Assembly (NCBI RefSeq): GCF_014174155.1
Contig: NZ_JABEQM010000019.1
Coordinates: 1-54,880, forward strand
Origin: Gluconacetobacter tumulisoli
GTDB lineage: Bacteria; Pseudomonadota; Alphaproteobacteria; Acetobacterales; Acetobacteraceae
Direction: 5' to 3'
DNA: 54,880 bases
A model generated the notes under the pieces. That model had not been told where the DNA came from and searched no databases. It worked only from the letters and a program-made list of their open reading frames with translations. Made by a program: the position numbers and the translations under genes. This document shows positions 16,590-26,252 of the stretch, piece by piece (position 1 is the stretch's first letter; every line of letters starts with the position of its first letter).

Positions 16590-17081
16590 CTAGGCGTCCT
16601 TGCCGAAGGTTGCCGTCAGGCTGGCCGAGCCCAGGGCATGGCTGTGCACGAAGAAGCCCACCATCGCCCCCGATGCGTCGGACGGCAGGGTCAGGGTTTC
16701 GGTGTCCAGCGCGTGCACGGTGAAGATGTAGCGATGGGCCGGCCCCGGCGGGGGCGCCGCGCCGCCATAGGCGTTCCCGCCGAAATCGGTGCGGGTCATC
16801 GACGCGCCTTCCGGCAGGTCGGCGTCGCCCGATCCCGCGCCGGCGGGCAGCGCGGTCACGGTGGCGGGGATGTTGATCACCACCCAGTGCCACCATCCCG
16901 ACCCGGTCGGCGCGTCGGGATCGTACAGGGTGACGACGAAGCTGCGGGTTCCCTCGGGCGCGCCGCTCCAGGCCAGCGGGGGGGAGATGTTGCCACCCCG
17001 ATAGCCCATGCCGTCGAACACCTGCGCGTCGGGCAGGCGCCCGCCTTCGGTAAAGGCGCGGCTTGTCAGCGTGAATGTCAT
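16590..17081 (-). CDS. YbhB/YbcL-family PEBP-like protein
   Basis: A 163-residue phosphatidylethanolamine-binding-protein family member (Raf kinase inhibitor-like). It shows the bacterial PEBP signatures: GGNISPPLAWSGAPEGTRSF near residues 29-48, LYDPDAPTGSGWWHWVV with the conserved DPDAP, the ligand-pocket His in the WHWV segment, and GGAAPPPGPAHRYIFTVHAL. The biochemical role of bacterial members is not settled. No signal peptide is evident, so a cytoplasmic location is likely. It runs toward the aquaporin homologue, with a repeat element in the convergent spacer. A small minus-strand gene lies 31 bases downstream-to-upstream and may share its transcript. Confidence 0.9.
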   Translation of the reverse strand: MTFTLTSRAFTEGGRLPDAQVFDGMGYRGGNISPPLAWSGAPEGTRSFVVTLYDPDAPTGSGWWHWVVINIPATVTALPAGAGSGDADLPEGASMTRTDFGGNAYGGAAPPPGPAHRYIFTVHALDTETLTLPSDASGAMVGFFVHSHALGSASLTATFGKDA

Positions 17082-17112
17082 GTCCGTGTCCTGTCCGTGG
17101 AGGGAAGGCGTT

Positions 17113-17334
17113 TTACCAGTTCTTGCTGACCAGCCAGAATTCCTCGGACGTCAGGGTGACGACCCCGCCGCCGGCCGGCGATTCGGCCGCCGCCTCGGAC
17201 AGGGCCGCGATGCGCTGGACCATCAGGGTCTTGCGGACATGCGCCTCGGACGTCTCGGGGTTGGCTTCCAGCACGCTCAACGCGGTCTTGCAGGCCTTGG
17301 CGACGCGCGCGGCATCCAGTGCGGCATAGGACAT
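17113..17334 (-). CDS. Small uncharacterised protein (73 aa)
   Basis: A 73-residue, mostly helical protein starting MSYAALDAARVAKACKTALS and ending SEEFWLVSKNW. I do not recognise a named family. The start ATG at 17334 is preceded by GGGAACGAG; the longer frame to 17487 runs through two palindromic hairpins and is not believable as protein. Composition is normal for the genome, with heptad-like Ala/Leu spacing. It lies 31 bases upstream of the PEBP gene on the same strand, which suggests a two-gene unit. Confidence 0.6.
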   Translation of the reverse strand: MSYAALDAARVAKACKTALSVLEANPETSEAHVRKTLMVQRIAALSEAAAESPAGGGVVTLTSEEFWLVSKNW

Positions 17335-17432
17335 CGGTCTCGTTCCCGTTTCATGGCCCGGGGCGGCCGCCCATAGGCACTCGGTTATCTGGAGAAGGTC
17401 GGACTCCATCCCATTCATAAAGTCTGGGGTTT

Positions 17433-17477
17433 CCAAAGGGCAATGCCCTTTGGTGGGGCAAGGGCAAAGCCCTTGCC
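17433..17477. repeat. Tandem palindromic hairpins before queA
   Basis: Two perfect 9-bp stems with 3-base loops: CCAAAGGGC-AAT-GCCCTTTGG (17433-17453) and GGCAAGGGC-AAA-GCCCTTGCC (17457-17477). They occupy the divergent spacer 17335-17551. A near-identical first hairpin occurs at 45047-45067. Confidence 0.6.
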
Positions 17478-17551
17478 TTCCCTCCATCGCGGCCAGGGCA
17501 CGTCACGCGACGCTGGCAACAGGCGATGGGATTCCGTAAACGGGGCGTCCG

Positions 17552-18619
17552 ATGACCGATCTTGCCTCCGATTTCGATTTCGACCTTCCGCCCGCGCTGA
17601 TCGCCGACCACCCGGCGCGCCCGCGCGATTCCGCGCGCCTGCTGGACATTCCGGCGGCGGGGCCGTTCCATGACCGCATCGTGCGCGACCTGCCTTCGCT
17701 GCTGCGGCCGGGGGACCTGCTGGTGGCCAACGACACCGCCGTGATCCCGGCGCAGTTGGACGCGCGACGGGGCGAGGCCCGGGTCGGCATCACGCTGGAC
17801 CGTATCCTGCCCGACGGGACATGGCATGCCCTGGCCCGCAACGCGCGCCGGCTGCGGGCGGGCGACGTGCTGACCTTCGCGGGGGTGGCCACGACGGCCG
17901 AAATCGTCTCGCGCGATGCCGAAGGCGGGGTGATCCTGCGGTTCGATGCCGAGGGCGAGGCCTTCGATGCGTTCCTGCAGACGGCGGGGGCCCTGGCCCT
18001 GCCGCCCTATATCGCGCGCCCCGACGGCCCGACCGAGGCCGACCGCAGTGATTACCGCACCATTTTCTCGGAACATCGCGGCGCGGTGGCGGCGCCCACC
18101 GCGGGGTTGCATTTCACGCCCGGCCTGCTGGCGGGGCTGGACGCGGCGGGGATCGCGCGGCGGACCCTGACCCTGCATGTGGGCGCGGGGACCTTCCTGC
18201 CGGTGCGGGGCGACAGCATCGCCGCCCACCGCATGCATGCCGAACGGGGCGTCATCACCGCCGGGACGGCGACGGCCATCAACGCCACGCGCGCGGCCGG
18301 CGGGCGGATCGTCGCGGTCGGCACCACGACCCTGCGCCTGCTGGAAAGCGCCGCCGATCCGGACGGCACGATCCGGCCTTTCGACGGCGATACCGCGGTC
18401 TTCATCCGCCCGGGCTATCGCTTCCGGGCGGTGGACATGCTGATGACCAATTTCCACCTGCCGCGCTCCACCCTGTTCATGCTGGTCTGCGCGTTCGCCG
18501 GATATCAGAGAATGCGTGACGCCTACGCCCATGCCGTCGCCGACGGCTATCGTTTCTATTCCTACGGCGACGCCTGCCTGCTGCATCGCGCCACGTCGCC
18601 GGACGGGGCGTCGGCATGA
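17552..18619 (+). CDS. queA: S-adenosylmethionine:tRNA ribosyltransferase-isomerase QueA
   Basis: A 355-residue QueA, which moves the ribosyl part of S-adenosylmethionine onto preQ1 in tRNA to give epoxyqueuosine. Family blocks are all present: [24 protein letters not shown] at the N-terminus, [20 protein letters not shown], the [11 protein letters not shown] motif, [11 protein letters not shown], and [19 protein letters not shown] near the end. Length is normal. The start ATG at 17552 has only a weak GGGG ribosome site. It is the first gene of queA-tgt-queG; its TGA overlaps the tgt ATG (ATGA at 18616). Confidence 0.96.
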   Translation: MTDLASDFDFDLPPALIADHPARPRDSARLLDIPAAGPFHDRIVRDLPSLLRPGDLLVANDTAVIPAQLDARRGEARVGITLDRILPDGTWHALARNARRLRAGDVLTFAGVATTAEIVSRDAEGGVILRFDAEGEAFDAFLQTAGALALPPYIARPDGPTEADRSDYRTIFSEHRGAVAAPTAGLHFTPGLLAGLDAAGIARRTLTLHVGAGTFLPVRGDSIAAHRMHAERGVITAGTATAINATRAAGGRIVAVGTTTLRLLESAADPDGTIRPFDGDTAVFIRPGYRFRAVDMLMTNFHLPRSTLFMLVCAFAGYQRMRDAYAHAVADGYRFYSYGDACLLHRATSPDGASA

Positions 18620-19779
18620 GCACCGCATTCCGCTGGGTGGCGCAGGCCCGCGCCGGGCGCGCCCGCGCCGGACACCTGCACACCGCCCATGGCATCGTGC
18701 CCACGCCCACCTTCATGCCCGTAGGCACCGTCGGCACGGTGAAGGCGATGACGATGGACGCCGTGCGCTCCACGGGGGCGGGGATCGTTCTGGGCAATAC
18801 GTACCACCTGATGCTGCGTCCGGGGGCCGAACGCGTGCGCGCCCAGGGCGGGCTGCACCGGTTCATGGACTGGCCCGGCCCCATCCTGACCGATTCCGGC
18901 GGGTTCCAGGTCATGTCGCTGGGGGCGCTGCGCAAGCTGGACCAGGACGGGGTGACGTTCAATTCGCACATCGACGGGTCGAAGCACCGGCTGACGCCGG
19001 AACGCTCGACCGACATCCAGAATGCGCTGGATGCCACCATCACCATGTGCTTCGACGAATGCCCGGCCCTGCCGGCGCCCACCGAGACCATCGCGCAGTC
19101 GATGCGCCTGTCGATGCGCTGGGCCGCGCGCTGCCGCGAAGCCTTCGTGCCGCGCCCGGGCTATGCCCAGTACGGCATCATCCAGGGCGGGACCGAGCCC
19201 GAACTGCGGGCCGAGAGCGTCCGCGCCCTGACCGACATCGGGTTCGAGGGCTATGCCATCGGCGGCCTGGCGGTCGGCGAGGGGCAGGCGCTGATGTTCG
19301 CGACGCTGGATTCGACGGTGCCGCTGATCCCGCAGGACCGTCCGCGCTACCTGATGGGCGTCGGCACGCCCGACGACCTGCTGGGGGCGGTGGAACGTGG
19401 CGTCGACATGTTCGACTGCGTGATGCCCACCCGGGCGGGGCGCACCGCGCGCGCCTATACCGAACGCGGCACGCTGAACCTGCGGAACGCGCGCCATGCC
19501 GACGACTTGCGCCCGATCTCGCCGCATTGCGACTGCCTGGCGTGCTCCCGCCACAGCCGCGCCTACCTGCATCACCTGTTCCGCGCGAACGAGATGCTGG
19601 GGCCGATGCTGCTGACCTGGCACAATATCGCCTATTACCAGCGTCTGATGCGCGGCATCCGCGCCGCCATCGTCGAGGGTACGCTGGACGCGCACGGCAG
19701 TTGGCTGCGCGCGCAGTGGGCGATGGACGACTGGACCCCGGACGAGATGCCGCCCCCCGACATCCCTCCGGTTCCCTGA
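18616..19779 (+). CDS. tgt: tRNA-guanine transglycosylase Tgt
   Basis: A 387-residue bacterial Tgt, which swaps guanine-34 for preQ1 in tRNAs with GUN anticodons. The substrate-binding [11 protein letters not shown] and the nucleophile Asp267 in [17 protein letters not shown] are intact. The zinc site is built from the cysteines at 305, 307 and 310 (CDCLAC) and a later His. The ATG overlaps the queA stop, so the pair is translationally coupled. Three bases separate it from queG. Together the genes cover insertion of preQ1 (Tgt), conversion to epoxyqueuosine (QueA) and final reduction (QueG). Confidence 0.97.
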   Translation: MSTAFRWVAQARAGRARAGHLHTAHGIVPTPTFMPVGTVGTVKAMTMDAVRSTGAGIVLGNTYHLMLRPGAERVRAQGGLHRFMDWPGPILTDSGGFQVMSLGALRKLDQDGVTFNSHIDGSKHRLTPERSTDIQNALDATITMCFDECPALPAPTETIAQSMRLSMRWAARCREAFVPRPGYAQYGIIQGGTEPELRAESVRALTDIGFEGYAIGGLAVGEGQALMFATLDSTVPLIPQDRPRYLMGVGTPDDLLGAVERGVDMFDCVMPTRAGRTARAYTERGTLNLRNARHADDLRPISPHCDCLACSRHSRAYLHHLFRANEMLGPMLLTWHNIAYYQRLMRGIRAAIVEGTLDAHGSWLRAQWAMDDWTPDEMPPPDIPPVP

Positions 19780-19782
19780 CTC

Positions 19783-20877
19783 ATGGCGGACCTCTCGCCC
19801 AACGCGGCCCTGGCCGTGCGCGATGCGATTCGCGACCGGGCGCTGGCGCTGGGGTTCGACGCGGTGGGGTTCTGCGACGCCGCGCTGGAGGACGAGGCCC
19901 GGACCCGCCTGGCCGATTTCCTGGCGGCCGGGCATCACGGGTCGATGGGCTGGCTGGCCGATCGCGTGCAGCAGCGCGGCGATCCCCGCGCCCTGTGGCC
20001 GGCGGCGCGTAGCGTCATCGCATTGGGCCTGTCCTACGCGCCCGGGGACGATCCGCTGGCGACGGTAGGGCGGCCCGATCGGGGTAATATCTCGGTCTAT
20101 GCGCGCAACCGCGACTACCACGATGTGGTGAAGGGGATGCTGAAGCACCTGGCGCAGTTCGTCGTTGCCGAGGGCGCGCGGGCCGCTGCCAGGGACGCCG
20201 GGGCGGGGGCGGGCGTGCCTGAGGTGAAGGTGTTCGTCGATACCGCCCCGGTGATGGAAAAGCCGCTGGCCGAACGGGCGGGGCTGGGCTGGCAGGGCAA
20301 GCACACGAACCTGGTGTCGCGCCGGCATGGCAGCTGGCTGTTCCTCGGCGAGGTCTATACTACCCTGGCGCTGCCGCGCTCCGCCCCATCGGGCGGGGGG
20401 TGCGGGACCTGCCGGCGCTGCCTGGATGCGTGCCCGACGGGGGCGTTTCCCGAACCGTGGCGGATGGATGCGCGCCGCTGCCTGTCCTACCTGACGATCG
20501 AGAATCCCGGGCCTATCCCCGAGGAATTCCGCGCCTCGATGGGCAACCGGATCTATGGCTGCGACGACTGCCTGGCGGTGTGCCCGTGGAACCGCTTCGC
20601 CGTGGAATCGCGCCAGATGAAACTGCGGGCGCGCGATGACCTGACCGCCCCCCGCCTGGCCGAACTGGCCTGCCTGGACGATGCCGCGTTCCGCGCGCTG
20701 TTCGCGGGATCACCGGTCAAGCGGATCGGCCGCAACCGATTCGTGCGCAATGTGCTGGTCGCCATCGGCAATTCGGGCATCGCGGCGTTGCGGCCCGCGG
20801 CGCAGGCGCTGTGCGACGATCCCGACCCCGTGGTGGCCGAGTCGGCGCGCTGGGCCGTCGGGCGGCTGCCGGCATGA
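19783..20877 (+). CDS. queG: Epoxyqueuosine reductase QueG
   Basis: A 364-residue QueG, the cobalamin-dependent enzyme that reduces epoxyqueuosine to queuosine in tRNA. The first 4Fe-4S motif is [14 protein letters not shown] with Cys207/210/213/217, and the second is [10 protein letters not shown] with Cys260/263/267. The N-terminal part shows [24 protein letters not shown] and the [20 protein letters not shown] block with the proposed catalytic region. The C-terminus has HEAT-like repeats (residues ~310-364). The ATG lies just after the tgt stop. Its TGA overlaps the start of a small ribbon-helix-helix protein gene. Confidence 0.96.
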   Translation: MADLSPNAALAVRDAIRDRALALGFDAVGFCDAALEDEARTRLADFLAAGHHGSMGWLADRVQQRGDPRALWPAARSVIALGLSYAPGDDPLATVGRPDRGNISVYARNRDYHDVVKGMLKHLAQFVVAEGARAAARDAGAGAGVPEVKVFVDTAPVMEKPLAERAGLGWQGKHTNLVSRRHGSWLFLGEVYTTLALPRSAPSGGGCGTCRRCLDACPTGAFPEPWRMDARRCLSYLTIENPGPIPEEFRASMGNRIYGCDDCLAVCPWNRFAVESRQMKLRARDDLTAPRLAELACLDDAAFRALFAGSPVKRIGRNRFVRNVLVAIGNSGIAALRPAAQALCDDPDPVVAESARWAVGRLPA

Positions 20878-21161
20878 CCGGCGGACCGGCCTTCCGCCTG
20901 CCGGGCGGCCGGGCACTGGCCAAGCGCAGCCTGGTCCTGTCCGGCCATCGCACCAGCGTCGCGCTGGAACCCGAATTCTGGACGGTGCTGGAGGCCATGG
21001 CCCGGGCCCGCGGCCTCGGCCTGCCGGCGCTGATCGCCCGGATCGACACCGCGCGCGATCCGACCCGGCCCCTGGCATCGGCCCTGCGGGTGGCGGCCCT
21101 GCTGGACGGGAGGGGTGTCGAGCCGCAGGCCGGGGCAACCCCGGATGGTGATTTGGGTTGA
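20874..21161 (+). CDS. Ribbon-helix-helix domain protein
   Basis: A 95-residue protein. The segment [26 protein letters not shown] followed by a helix ([14 protein letters not shown]) and a short C-terminal helix matches the RHH_4-type ribbon-helix-helix domain seen in alphaproteobacterial small proteins. These usually bind DNA as dimers; targets are unknown. The ATG at 20874 overlaps the queG TGA, so it is coupled to the queuosine operon. No toxin-like gene adjoins it, so an antitoxin role is not supported. Confidence 0.7.
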   Translation: MTGGPAFRLPGGRALAKRSLVLSGHRTSVALEPEFWTVLEAMARARGLGLPALIARIDTARDPTRPLASALRVAALLDGRGVEPQAGATPDGDLG

Positions 21162-21188
21162 AGGGCGGTGCATGCTAGAGCAGGGCTC

Positions 21189-22016
21189 ATGGCGATCTGG
21201 GGAAAGTTGTTCGGCGGTGTGGCGGGGTTCGCGGTCGGCGGGCCGGTAGGGGGCCTGCTGGGCGCCGTGCTGGGCCACGCGGCCGATAACGGGTCGATCC
21301 TGCAGACCCCGGTGGGCGGTTGGACCGATCGCTGGGCGCCACGCGTCTATGCCGACCCGAACGGGGCCGCGGCCTTCGTCGCCGCCAAGCTGGCCGCCGT
21401 GATGGGCAAGCGCGAACAGCTTTACGGCCTGGTCATGGTGATCCTTTCGGCCAAGATGGCCAAGTGCGACGGGCCGGTGAACCGGGCGGAGATCGACGCC
21501 TTCAAGCGCCGGTTCCAGGTGCCGGCGGACAACGCGAAGGAGGTCGGTCGCCTGTTCGACCATGCCCGCCAGCGGGTGGACGACTACGAATCCTTTGCCG
21601 TCGAACTGGGCCGCGCCTTTCCCGATCGTCTTGAAATGCTGGAGGACGCGCTGGGCGCGCTGTTCGCCATCGCCCGTGCCGATGCGGGTCCGGGCGGGGA
21701 ACTGCATCCGGCGGAAATCCAGTTCCTGCGGCGGGTGCATCGGGCCTTCGGGCTCAGCGCCGGGGCGTGGGACCGGGCCGAGCAGGGTGGGGCGCGCCCC
21801 GGCGTCAGCGAAATCGACGCCTATACCGTTCTGGGCATCGCCCGCACCGCGACGGATGTCGAGGTCCGGGCGATCTGGCGCCAGCTGGTGCGCGAACACC
21901 ATCCCGACGCCATGGCGGCCCGTGGGGCGACTCCGCCCGAAGTGGACGCGGCGGCGGACCGGATCGCGCAGATCAATGCCGCCTGGGATCGTATCAAGCG
22001 CGACCGTCGTCTGTAG
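21189..22016 (+). CDS. djlA: DjlA-like co-chaperone (TerB-like and J-domain)
   Basis: About 275 residues. The N-terminus MAIWGKLFGGVAGFAVGG is a Gly-rich hydrophobic segment like the membrane anchor of DjlA. The middle (about residues 75-190) is an all-helical TerB-like domain (VMVILSAKMAKCDGPVNRAEIDAFK). The C-terminus is a J-domain, DAYTVLGIARTATDVEVRAIW, with the HPD tripeptide in REHHPDAM, which stimulates DnaK ATPase. The ATG at 21189 is chosen; a GTG at 21168 in the same frame is the alternative. It follows the RHH gene and ends convergent with the exporter gene. Confidence 0.85.
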   Translation: MAIWGKLFGGVAGFAVGGPVGGLLGAVLGHAADNGSILQTPVGGWTDRWAPRVYADPNGAAAFVAAKLAAVMGKREQLYGLVMVILSAKMAKCDGPVNRAEIDAFKRRFQVPADNAKEVGRLFDHARQRVDDYESFAVELGRAFPDRLEMLEDALGALFAIARADAGPGGELHPAEIQFLRRVHRAFGLSAGAWDRAEQGGARPGVSEIDAYTVLGIARTATDVEVRAIWRQLVREHHPDAMAARGATPPEVDAAADRIAQINAAWDRIKRDRRL

Positions 22017-22034
22017 TGCCGACGGGCGGCTAAT

Positions 22035-22053
22035 CGGGCTTGGCGCGAGCCCG
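22035..22053. terminator. Hairpin between convergent djlA and rhtA
   Basis: CGGGCT-TGGCGCG-AGCCCG is a 6-bp stem with a 7-base loop, in the 37-base gap between two convergent genes. An alternative longer pairing GACGGGC (22021) with GCCCGTC is possible. Confidence 0.35.
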
Positions 22054-23010
22054 TCAGATTTCGGGAACCGGCTCCGGCTCCAGCCGGTCCGTCGGGGCGC
22101 TTTCCGGTCGCCGGAGCATTACCCCGCCGATCGACGAGACGACGATGCACATGATGCCCGCCCATTGCGCGGGACTGAGATATTCGCCCAGCAGCACCAG
22201 TCCGGCCAATGCCGCCACCGCCGGGTCCATGCTGGTCAGGATGCCGAATTCCCGGGCGTGCAGCCGTTTCAGCGCCAGCATTTCCAGCGTGTACGGCAGC
22301 GCCGACGACAGCAGCGCGACCCCGCAGGCCACCAGGGTCGCATGTGGGTGCGTGGCGGCACGCGGCAGGGTCCAGGCGAAGACCGGCGTCACCGTCAGGG
22401 CCCCGACCGCCAGGCCGATGGCCGCCCCCTGCGTGGCGTCGATCCGGCGGCTGATCTGTGCGCCCGCCAGGATGTAGACCCCCCATGCCGCAGCGCCCAG
22501 CAGGCCGTACAGGAAGCCCAGCGGGTCGATCCCCTGCCCATGCAGCGTCGCCCCCGGTTGCAGCAGCAACAGCAGGCCCACCAGCACCATGGCGATCAGC
22601 ATCATGTCGACCGGGCGGCGGGGTCCGAGGAAGGTCAGGGTCAGGGGGCCCAGGAATTCGATGGCCACCGCGATGCCCAGCGGCAGCCGGTCCAGCGCCA
22701 GATAGAACATCATGTTCATCAGGCAGATCGACACGCCATAACGGACGATGACCAGCAGCGTCCCGCGGTCCGGCGAGGCCCGCCACGGCCGTGCGAGCAG
22801 GCACAGGGCGAGTGCCGCGATCCACAGGCGCAGGCTGACCGTGCCCAGCGGGCCGAACAGCGGAAACAGCGTCTTGGCCATCGATCCGCCGACCTGGAAC
22901 GACAGGATGCCGCCCAGGACCAGCAGTACGCCGCCCAGCCGGCCGGCCGGCCCCTCGGCGGATTCGAGGCCGTGCGGGGCAGGAGAGAGGGGGGAAGCGG
23001 TCATCGTCAT
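22054..23010 (-). CDS. rhtA: RhtA-like threonine/homoserine exporter (EamA family)
   Basis: A 318-residue inner-membrane protein with about ten hydrophobic helices arranged as two EamA repeats. The first repeat has GGILSFQVGGSMAKTLFPLFGP, where the family's conserved Gly/Phe pattern lies, and YLALDRLPLGIAVAIEFLGPL; the second has SALPYTLEMLALKRL and the final GEYLSPAQWAGI. These blocks match the RhtA subgroup that exports threonine, homoserine and related amino acids. Substrate is inferred from subgroup. It lies 76 bases downstream of parE on the same strand. Confidence 0.82.
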   Translation of the reverse strand: MTMTASPLSPAPHGLESAEGPAGRLGGVLLVLGGILSFQVGGSMAKTLFPLFGPLGTVSLRLWIAALALCLLARPWRASPDRGTLLVIVRYGVSICLMNMMFYLALDRLPLGIAVAIEFLGPLTLTFLGPRRPVDMMLIAMVLVGLLLLLQPGATLHGQGIDPLGFLYGLLGAAAWGVYILAGAQISRRIDATQGAAIGLAVGALTVTPVFAWTLPRAATHPHATLVACGVALLSSALPYTLEMLALKRLHAREFGILTSMDPAVAALAGLVLLGEYLSPAQWAGIMCIVVSSIGGVMLRRPESAPTDRLEPEPVPEI

Positions 23011-23086
23011 CCTGCGGCCCCGCGGTGGATGCGCCGCACGAGGCGGACGGTCCGGGCGGCGGGGGCCCCCGGACGGATGAAGGGAA

Positions 23087-25120
23087 TCAGACGTCCAGAT
23101 TGTCGACCAGACGGGCGTGGTCCTGGATGAACTGGAAGCGGAGTTCCGCCTTTCGGCCCATCAGATGTTCCACCCGGTCGCTGGTCAGGGCGCGATCCTC
23201 GGGCGGGGTCACGACCTTCAGAAGCGTGCGGCGTTTCGGGTCCATCGTCGTCTGCTTCAGGTCGCCCGGCGGCATTTCGCCCAGGCCCTTGAAGCGCGAG
23301 ATCTCGACCTTTGCGTTGGGCTTGAATTCCGACTTCAGCTTCTGCTCGCGGTCGCGGTCGTCCATCGCATAGATCGTCCTGCCGCCTTGCGTCAGCCGGT
23401 ACAGCGGCGGCTGCGCCAGGTACAGGTGCCCCCGACGGATCAGGTCCGGCAGTTCGCGATAGAAGAACGTCATCAGCAGCGACGCGATATGCGCGCCGTC
23501 CACGTCGGCATCGGTCATGATGATGACGCGGCCATAGCGCAGGCGCGCGACGTCGAACCGATCGCCGATGCCGCAGCCCAGGGCCTCGATCAGGTCGCGC
23601 AGTTCCTGGTTGGCGCGCAGCTTCTCGGTCGAGGCGCTGGCGACGTTCAGGATCTTGCCGCGCAGGGGCAGCACGGCCTGCGTCTCGCGGTTGCGGGCCT
23701 GCTTGGCCGATCCGCCTGCAGAATCGCCTTCGACCAGGAAGATCTCGGTATCGGCCGCGTTTTCGCGCGTGCAGTCGGTCAGCTTGCCGGGCAGGCGCAG
23801 GCGGCGCGTGGCGCTCTTGCGCGGCGTATCCTTCAGGTCCTTGCGGCGCAGCCGTTCCTCGGCCCGCTCGACGATGAAGGCCAGCAGATTGTCGGCCTGC
23901 GCCGGATGGCCGGCCAGCCATTGTTCGAACCGGTCGCGCAGCGCGGTCTCGACCAGGCGGCTGGCCTCCGACGAGGTCAGCTTTTCCTTGGTCTGGCCCT
24001 GGAACTGCGGATCGCGGATGAAGACCGACAGCTTGGCCGCGACGGCGCCCAGCACGTCGTCGGCGTTGATGGCCGCCGCGCGCTTGTTCGACCGCTGCTC
24101 GCCCCATGCGCGAAAGCCTTTCAGCAGGGCGGTGCGGAAGCCGTTCTCGTGCGTGCCGCCCAGGGGGGTGGGAATGGTGTTGCAATAGGACGACAGGGTG
24201 GCCGACCCGGATTCGAGGAACGCCACCGCCCATTCCATCCGCCCGGTGGACGTGCCGTCCGACGCGACCGGCAGGTCGGCATCGCCGGACCACATTTCGG
24301 TCAGCAGTGCGGCCGATGCGCCCAGTTCGTCGCGCAGGCTGTCGGCAAGGCCGCCAGGAAAATGCAGTACCGCCTCGGCGGGAATATCGCCGTCGCGGAT
24401 CAGCGCCGGGTCGCACGACCAGCGGATGGTCACGCCACGGAACAGGTACGCCTTGGACCGGCACAGGCGATAGAGCCGCGTGGGCGAGAAATGCAGCCGG
24501 CCGAAGATCTGCGGGTCGGGCGTGAAGCGGATCTGCGTGCCGCGCCGGTTCTGGGTCGCCCCGATCTTCTCCAGTGCGGTGGTGGGGTGTCCGCGTTCAT
24601 AGACCTGCCGCCAGACCGCGCGGTCGCGGGCGACCTCGACCTCCAGGCGCGCGGCCAGGGCATTGACCACCGATGATCCCACGCCGTGCAGCCCGCCCGA
24701 GGTCGCGTACGACTTGCCCGAGAATTTGCCGCCGGCATGCAGCGTGGTCAGGATGACCTCGAGCGCCGAGCGGTCCTTGAATTTGGGATGCGGGTCGACG
24801 GGAATGCCGCGCCCGTTGTCGCGGACCGTCAGCCAGTCGCCGTCTTCCAGCGTCACGTCGATGGTGGTGGCGTGGCCGGCGACGGCCTCGTCCATCGCAT
24901 TGTCCAGGATCTCGGCGGCCAGATGATGGTACGCCGCCTCGTCCGTGCCGCCGATATACATGCCCGGACGGCGGCGGACGGGCTCCAGCCCCTCCAGGAC
25001 CTCGATGGCGCTGGCGTCGTACTCTTCACCGTCGCCATTCCGCGCGGGCGCCGGAGGCGCAGCCGGCCGGGCACGGATCTCCCGTTTGGGACGGGGCGAG
25101 GAGAAGAGATCGTCGTTCAT
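23087..25120 (-). CDS. parE: DNA topoisomerase IV subunit B
   Basis: A 677-residue type IIA topoisomerase ATPase subunit. The GHKL ATP-binding region has EILDNAMDEAVAG (Asn ligand and catalytic-type residues), DNGRGIPVD and GGLHGVGSSVVNALA. The Toprim domain has VEGDSAGGSAKQ and the magnesium-binding DADVDGAHI. The later YLAQPPLYR and RFKGLGEMPPGDL blocks are typical. The length and absence of the large GyrB insertion point to ParE; LRGKILNV is shared by both. ParE with ParC decatenates daughter chromosomes. The start is ATG 25120 with AGGA upstream; the frame begins 9 codons earlier but lacks a site. Confidence 0.93.
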   Translation of the reverse strand: MNDDLFSSPRPKREIRARPAAPPAPARNGDGEEYDASAIEVLEGLEPVRRRPGMYIGGTDEAAYHHLAAEILDNAMDEAVAGHATTIDVTLEDGDWLTVRDNGRGIPVDPHPKFKDRSALEVILTTLHAGGKFSGKSYATSGGLHGVGSSVVNALAARLEVEVARDRAVWRQVYERGHPTTALEKIGATQNRRGTQIRFTPDPQIFGRLHFSPTRLYRLCRSKAYLFRGVTIRWSCDPALIRDGDIPAEAVLHFPGGLADSLRDELGASAALLTEMWSGDADLPVASDGTSTGRMEWAVAFLESGSATLSSYCNTIPTPLGGTHENGFRTALLKGFRAWGEQRSNKRAAAINADDVLGAVAAKLSVFIRDPQFQGQTKEKLTSSEASRLVETALRDRFEQWLAGHPAQADNLLAFIVERAEERLRRKDLKDTPRKSATRRLRLPGKLTDCTRENAADTEIFLVEGDSAGGSAKQARNRETQAVLPLRGKILNVASASTEKLRANQELRDLIEALGCGIGDRFDVARLRYGRVIIMTDADVDGAHIASLLMTFFYRELPDLIRRGHLYLAQPPLYRLTQGGRTIYAMDDRDREQKLKSEFKPNAKVEISRFKGLGEMPPGDLKQTTMDPKRRTLLKVVTPPEDRALTSDRVEHLMGRKAELRFQFIQDHARLVDNLDV

Positions 25121-25313
25121 GTCCTGTTCTTTGTTCTGCCGCCCCACCGCCTGTCAAGCACGCGGCAGGTCGGGCGGAGGGCGGGGCGCATGAAAATGGC
25201 CGGGACATCCGCCCCGGCCGTCGTTCCGTTCGTCGCTGCCGCCCTCTCCTGCGTAGTCTTTCCTGGTCGGGGCGATATCGAATGCCGCCTTGCCGGGAAT
25301 GCGGTCCGGTCCC

Positions 25314-25853
25314 TCAGCTCCGCGTCGCGGCGCGCGGGCGGCGGTAGCGGGTCCGTACCTCGGCGCGCAGCACACGTTCCGGCGCGGCGCAGGTTTCGTA
25401 GGAGGCCGGCTGGATGATGTCCTTGGCCTGGGCATAGCTGGACAGGTCGGACGACGTTTCCAGGGCCGCGACCTCGTCGAACATCGCGACGCGCTGGTCG
25501 CAGAACGCGGTGCCGGATTTCAGGCCGCGCTCGGACTGCACGTTGGCCAGCTGCGTGATGTAGTCGTCATGCTCGCGCTGGGCGCTGCGGCCGTAGGTCG
25601 TGCGGAAATACGCATTCAGCGCACCTTCCTCGTCCATCAGCTTGGTGCGGAACTTGCCGACGAAGGCGTTGTACTTGTCCTGCATGTTGCATGACAGCGC
25701 GGTGACCATCAGCTCGCTCTTGAGGCCCTGCACGTCGAACGCCTCGTGCGCCGGCGAGGACGTGCATTGCGTGGCGGCGAATGCGGCCTCGCCGTTCAGA
25801 AGGCCGGCCAGGGCCAGGCTGGCCACGGTGGCGCGCCAAATCGAGAAAGACAT
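25314..25853 (-). CDS. Uncharacterised secreted protein (179 aa)
   Basis: A 179-residue protein with a Sec-type signal peptide (MSFSIWRATVASLALAGLLN..., probable cleavage after AAFA at about residue 26). The mature part is mainly helical with four cysteines (in QCTSS, LSCNMQ, FCDQRV and ETCAAP), consistent with periplasmic disulfides, and ends in an Arg-rich tail. The pattern NMQDKYNAFV...QREHDDYITQLAN is reminiscent of alphaproteobacterial proteins annotated only as hypothetical. The ATG at 25853 has TGGAGA about 10 bases upstream, and the longer frame would hide the signal peptide. I do not recognise a function. Confidence 0.72.
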   Translation of the reverse strand: MSFSIWRATVASLALAGLLNGEAAFAATQCTSSPAHEAFDVQGLKSELMVTALSCNMQDKYNAFVGKFRTKLMDEEGALNAYFRTTYGRSAQREHDDYITQLANVQSERGLKSGTAFCDQRVAMFDEVAALETSSDLSSYAQAKDIIQPASYETCAAPERVLRAEVRTRYRRPRAATRS

Positions 25854-26252
25854 CGTATGAATTCTCCAGACCGAGCAGGACGCGGCACCGGATCCGTGAT
25901 CTGCCACATGAACCGGTATGTGAGCTGGTTTTGCTAAAACGCTAGAATGGCAGAATAACCTTGCCCATGGCGTTGGCAACCGAATTCTGCCGGCTTCCCC
26001 GTATCCGCGATACCGGCCGCCCGGTGGCGGGACATGGCACGGCTTCTATCGCGATGGCCGCCGACTCGCAAGGATCGGGTTGGGCCGGCCGGCGAATGCG
26101 TGCCCGACAGGGGCCATCGCGCCGGATCATGTCTCCGGGACCAGGGGCCGCAACGGGCAGTTAGGCCTTTCGTGCCGCCCGGCATTGTTCTAGAGCGAAG
26201 GCCGGTGATGCGCCCCCAGGCGCGTACGATATTGAACGAGCGGAGTTGACGA
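25854..26252. other. Gene-free spacer, 399 bases
   Basis: Between the divergent secreted-protein and lipoprotein genes. I see no supported gene, tRNA or long inverted repeat. Several short frames cross it but lack codon bias and ribosome sites. It must hold the two divergent promoters. Confidence 0.5.
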
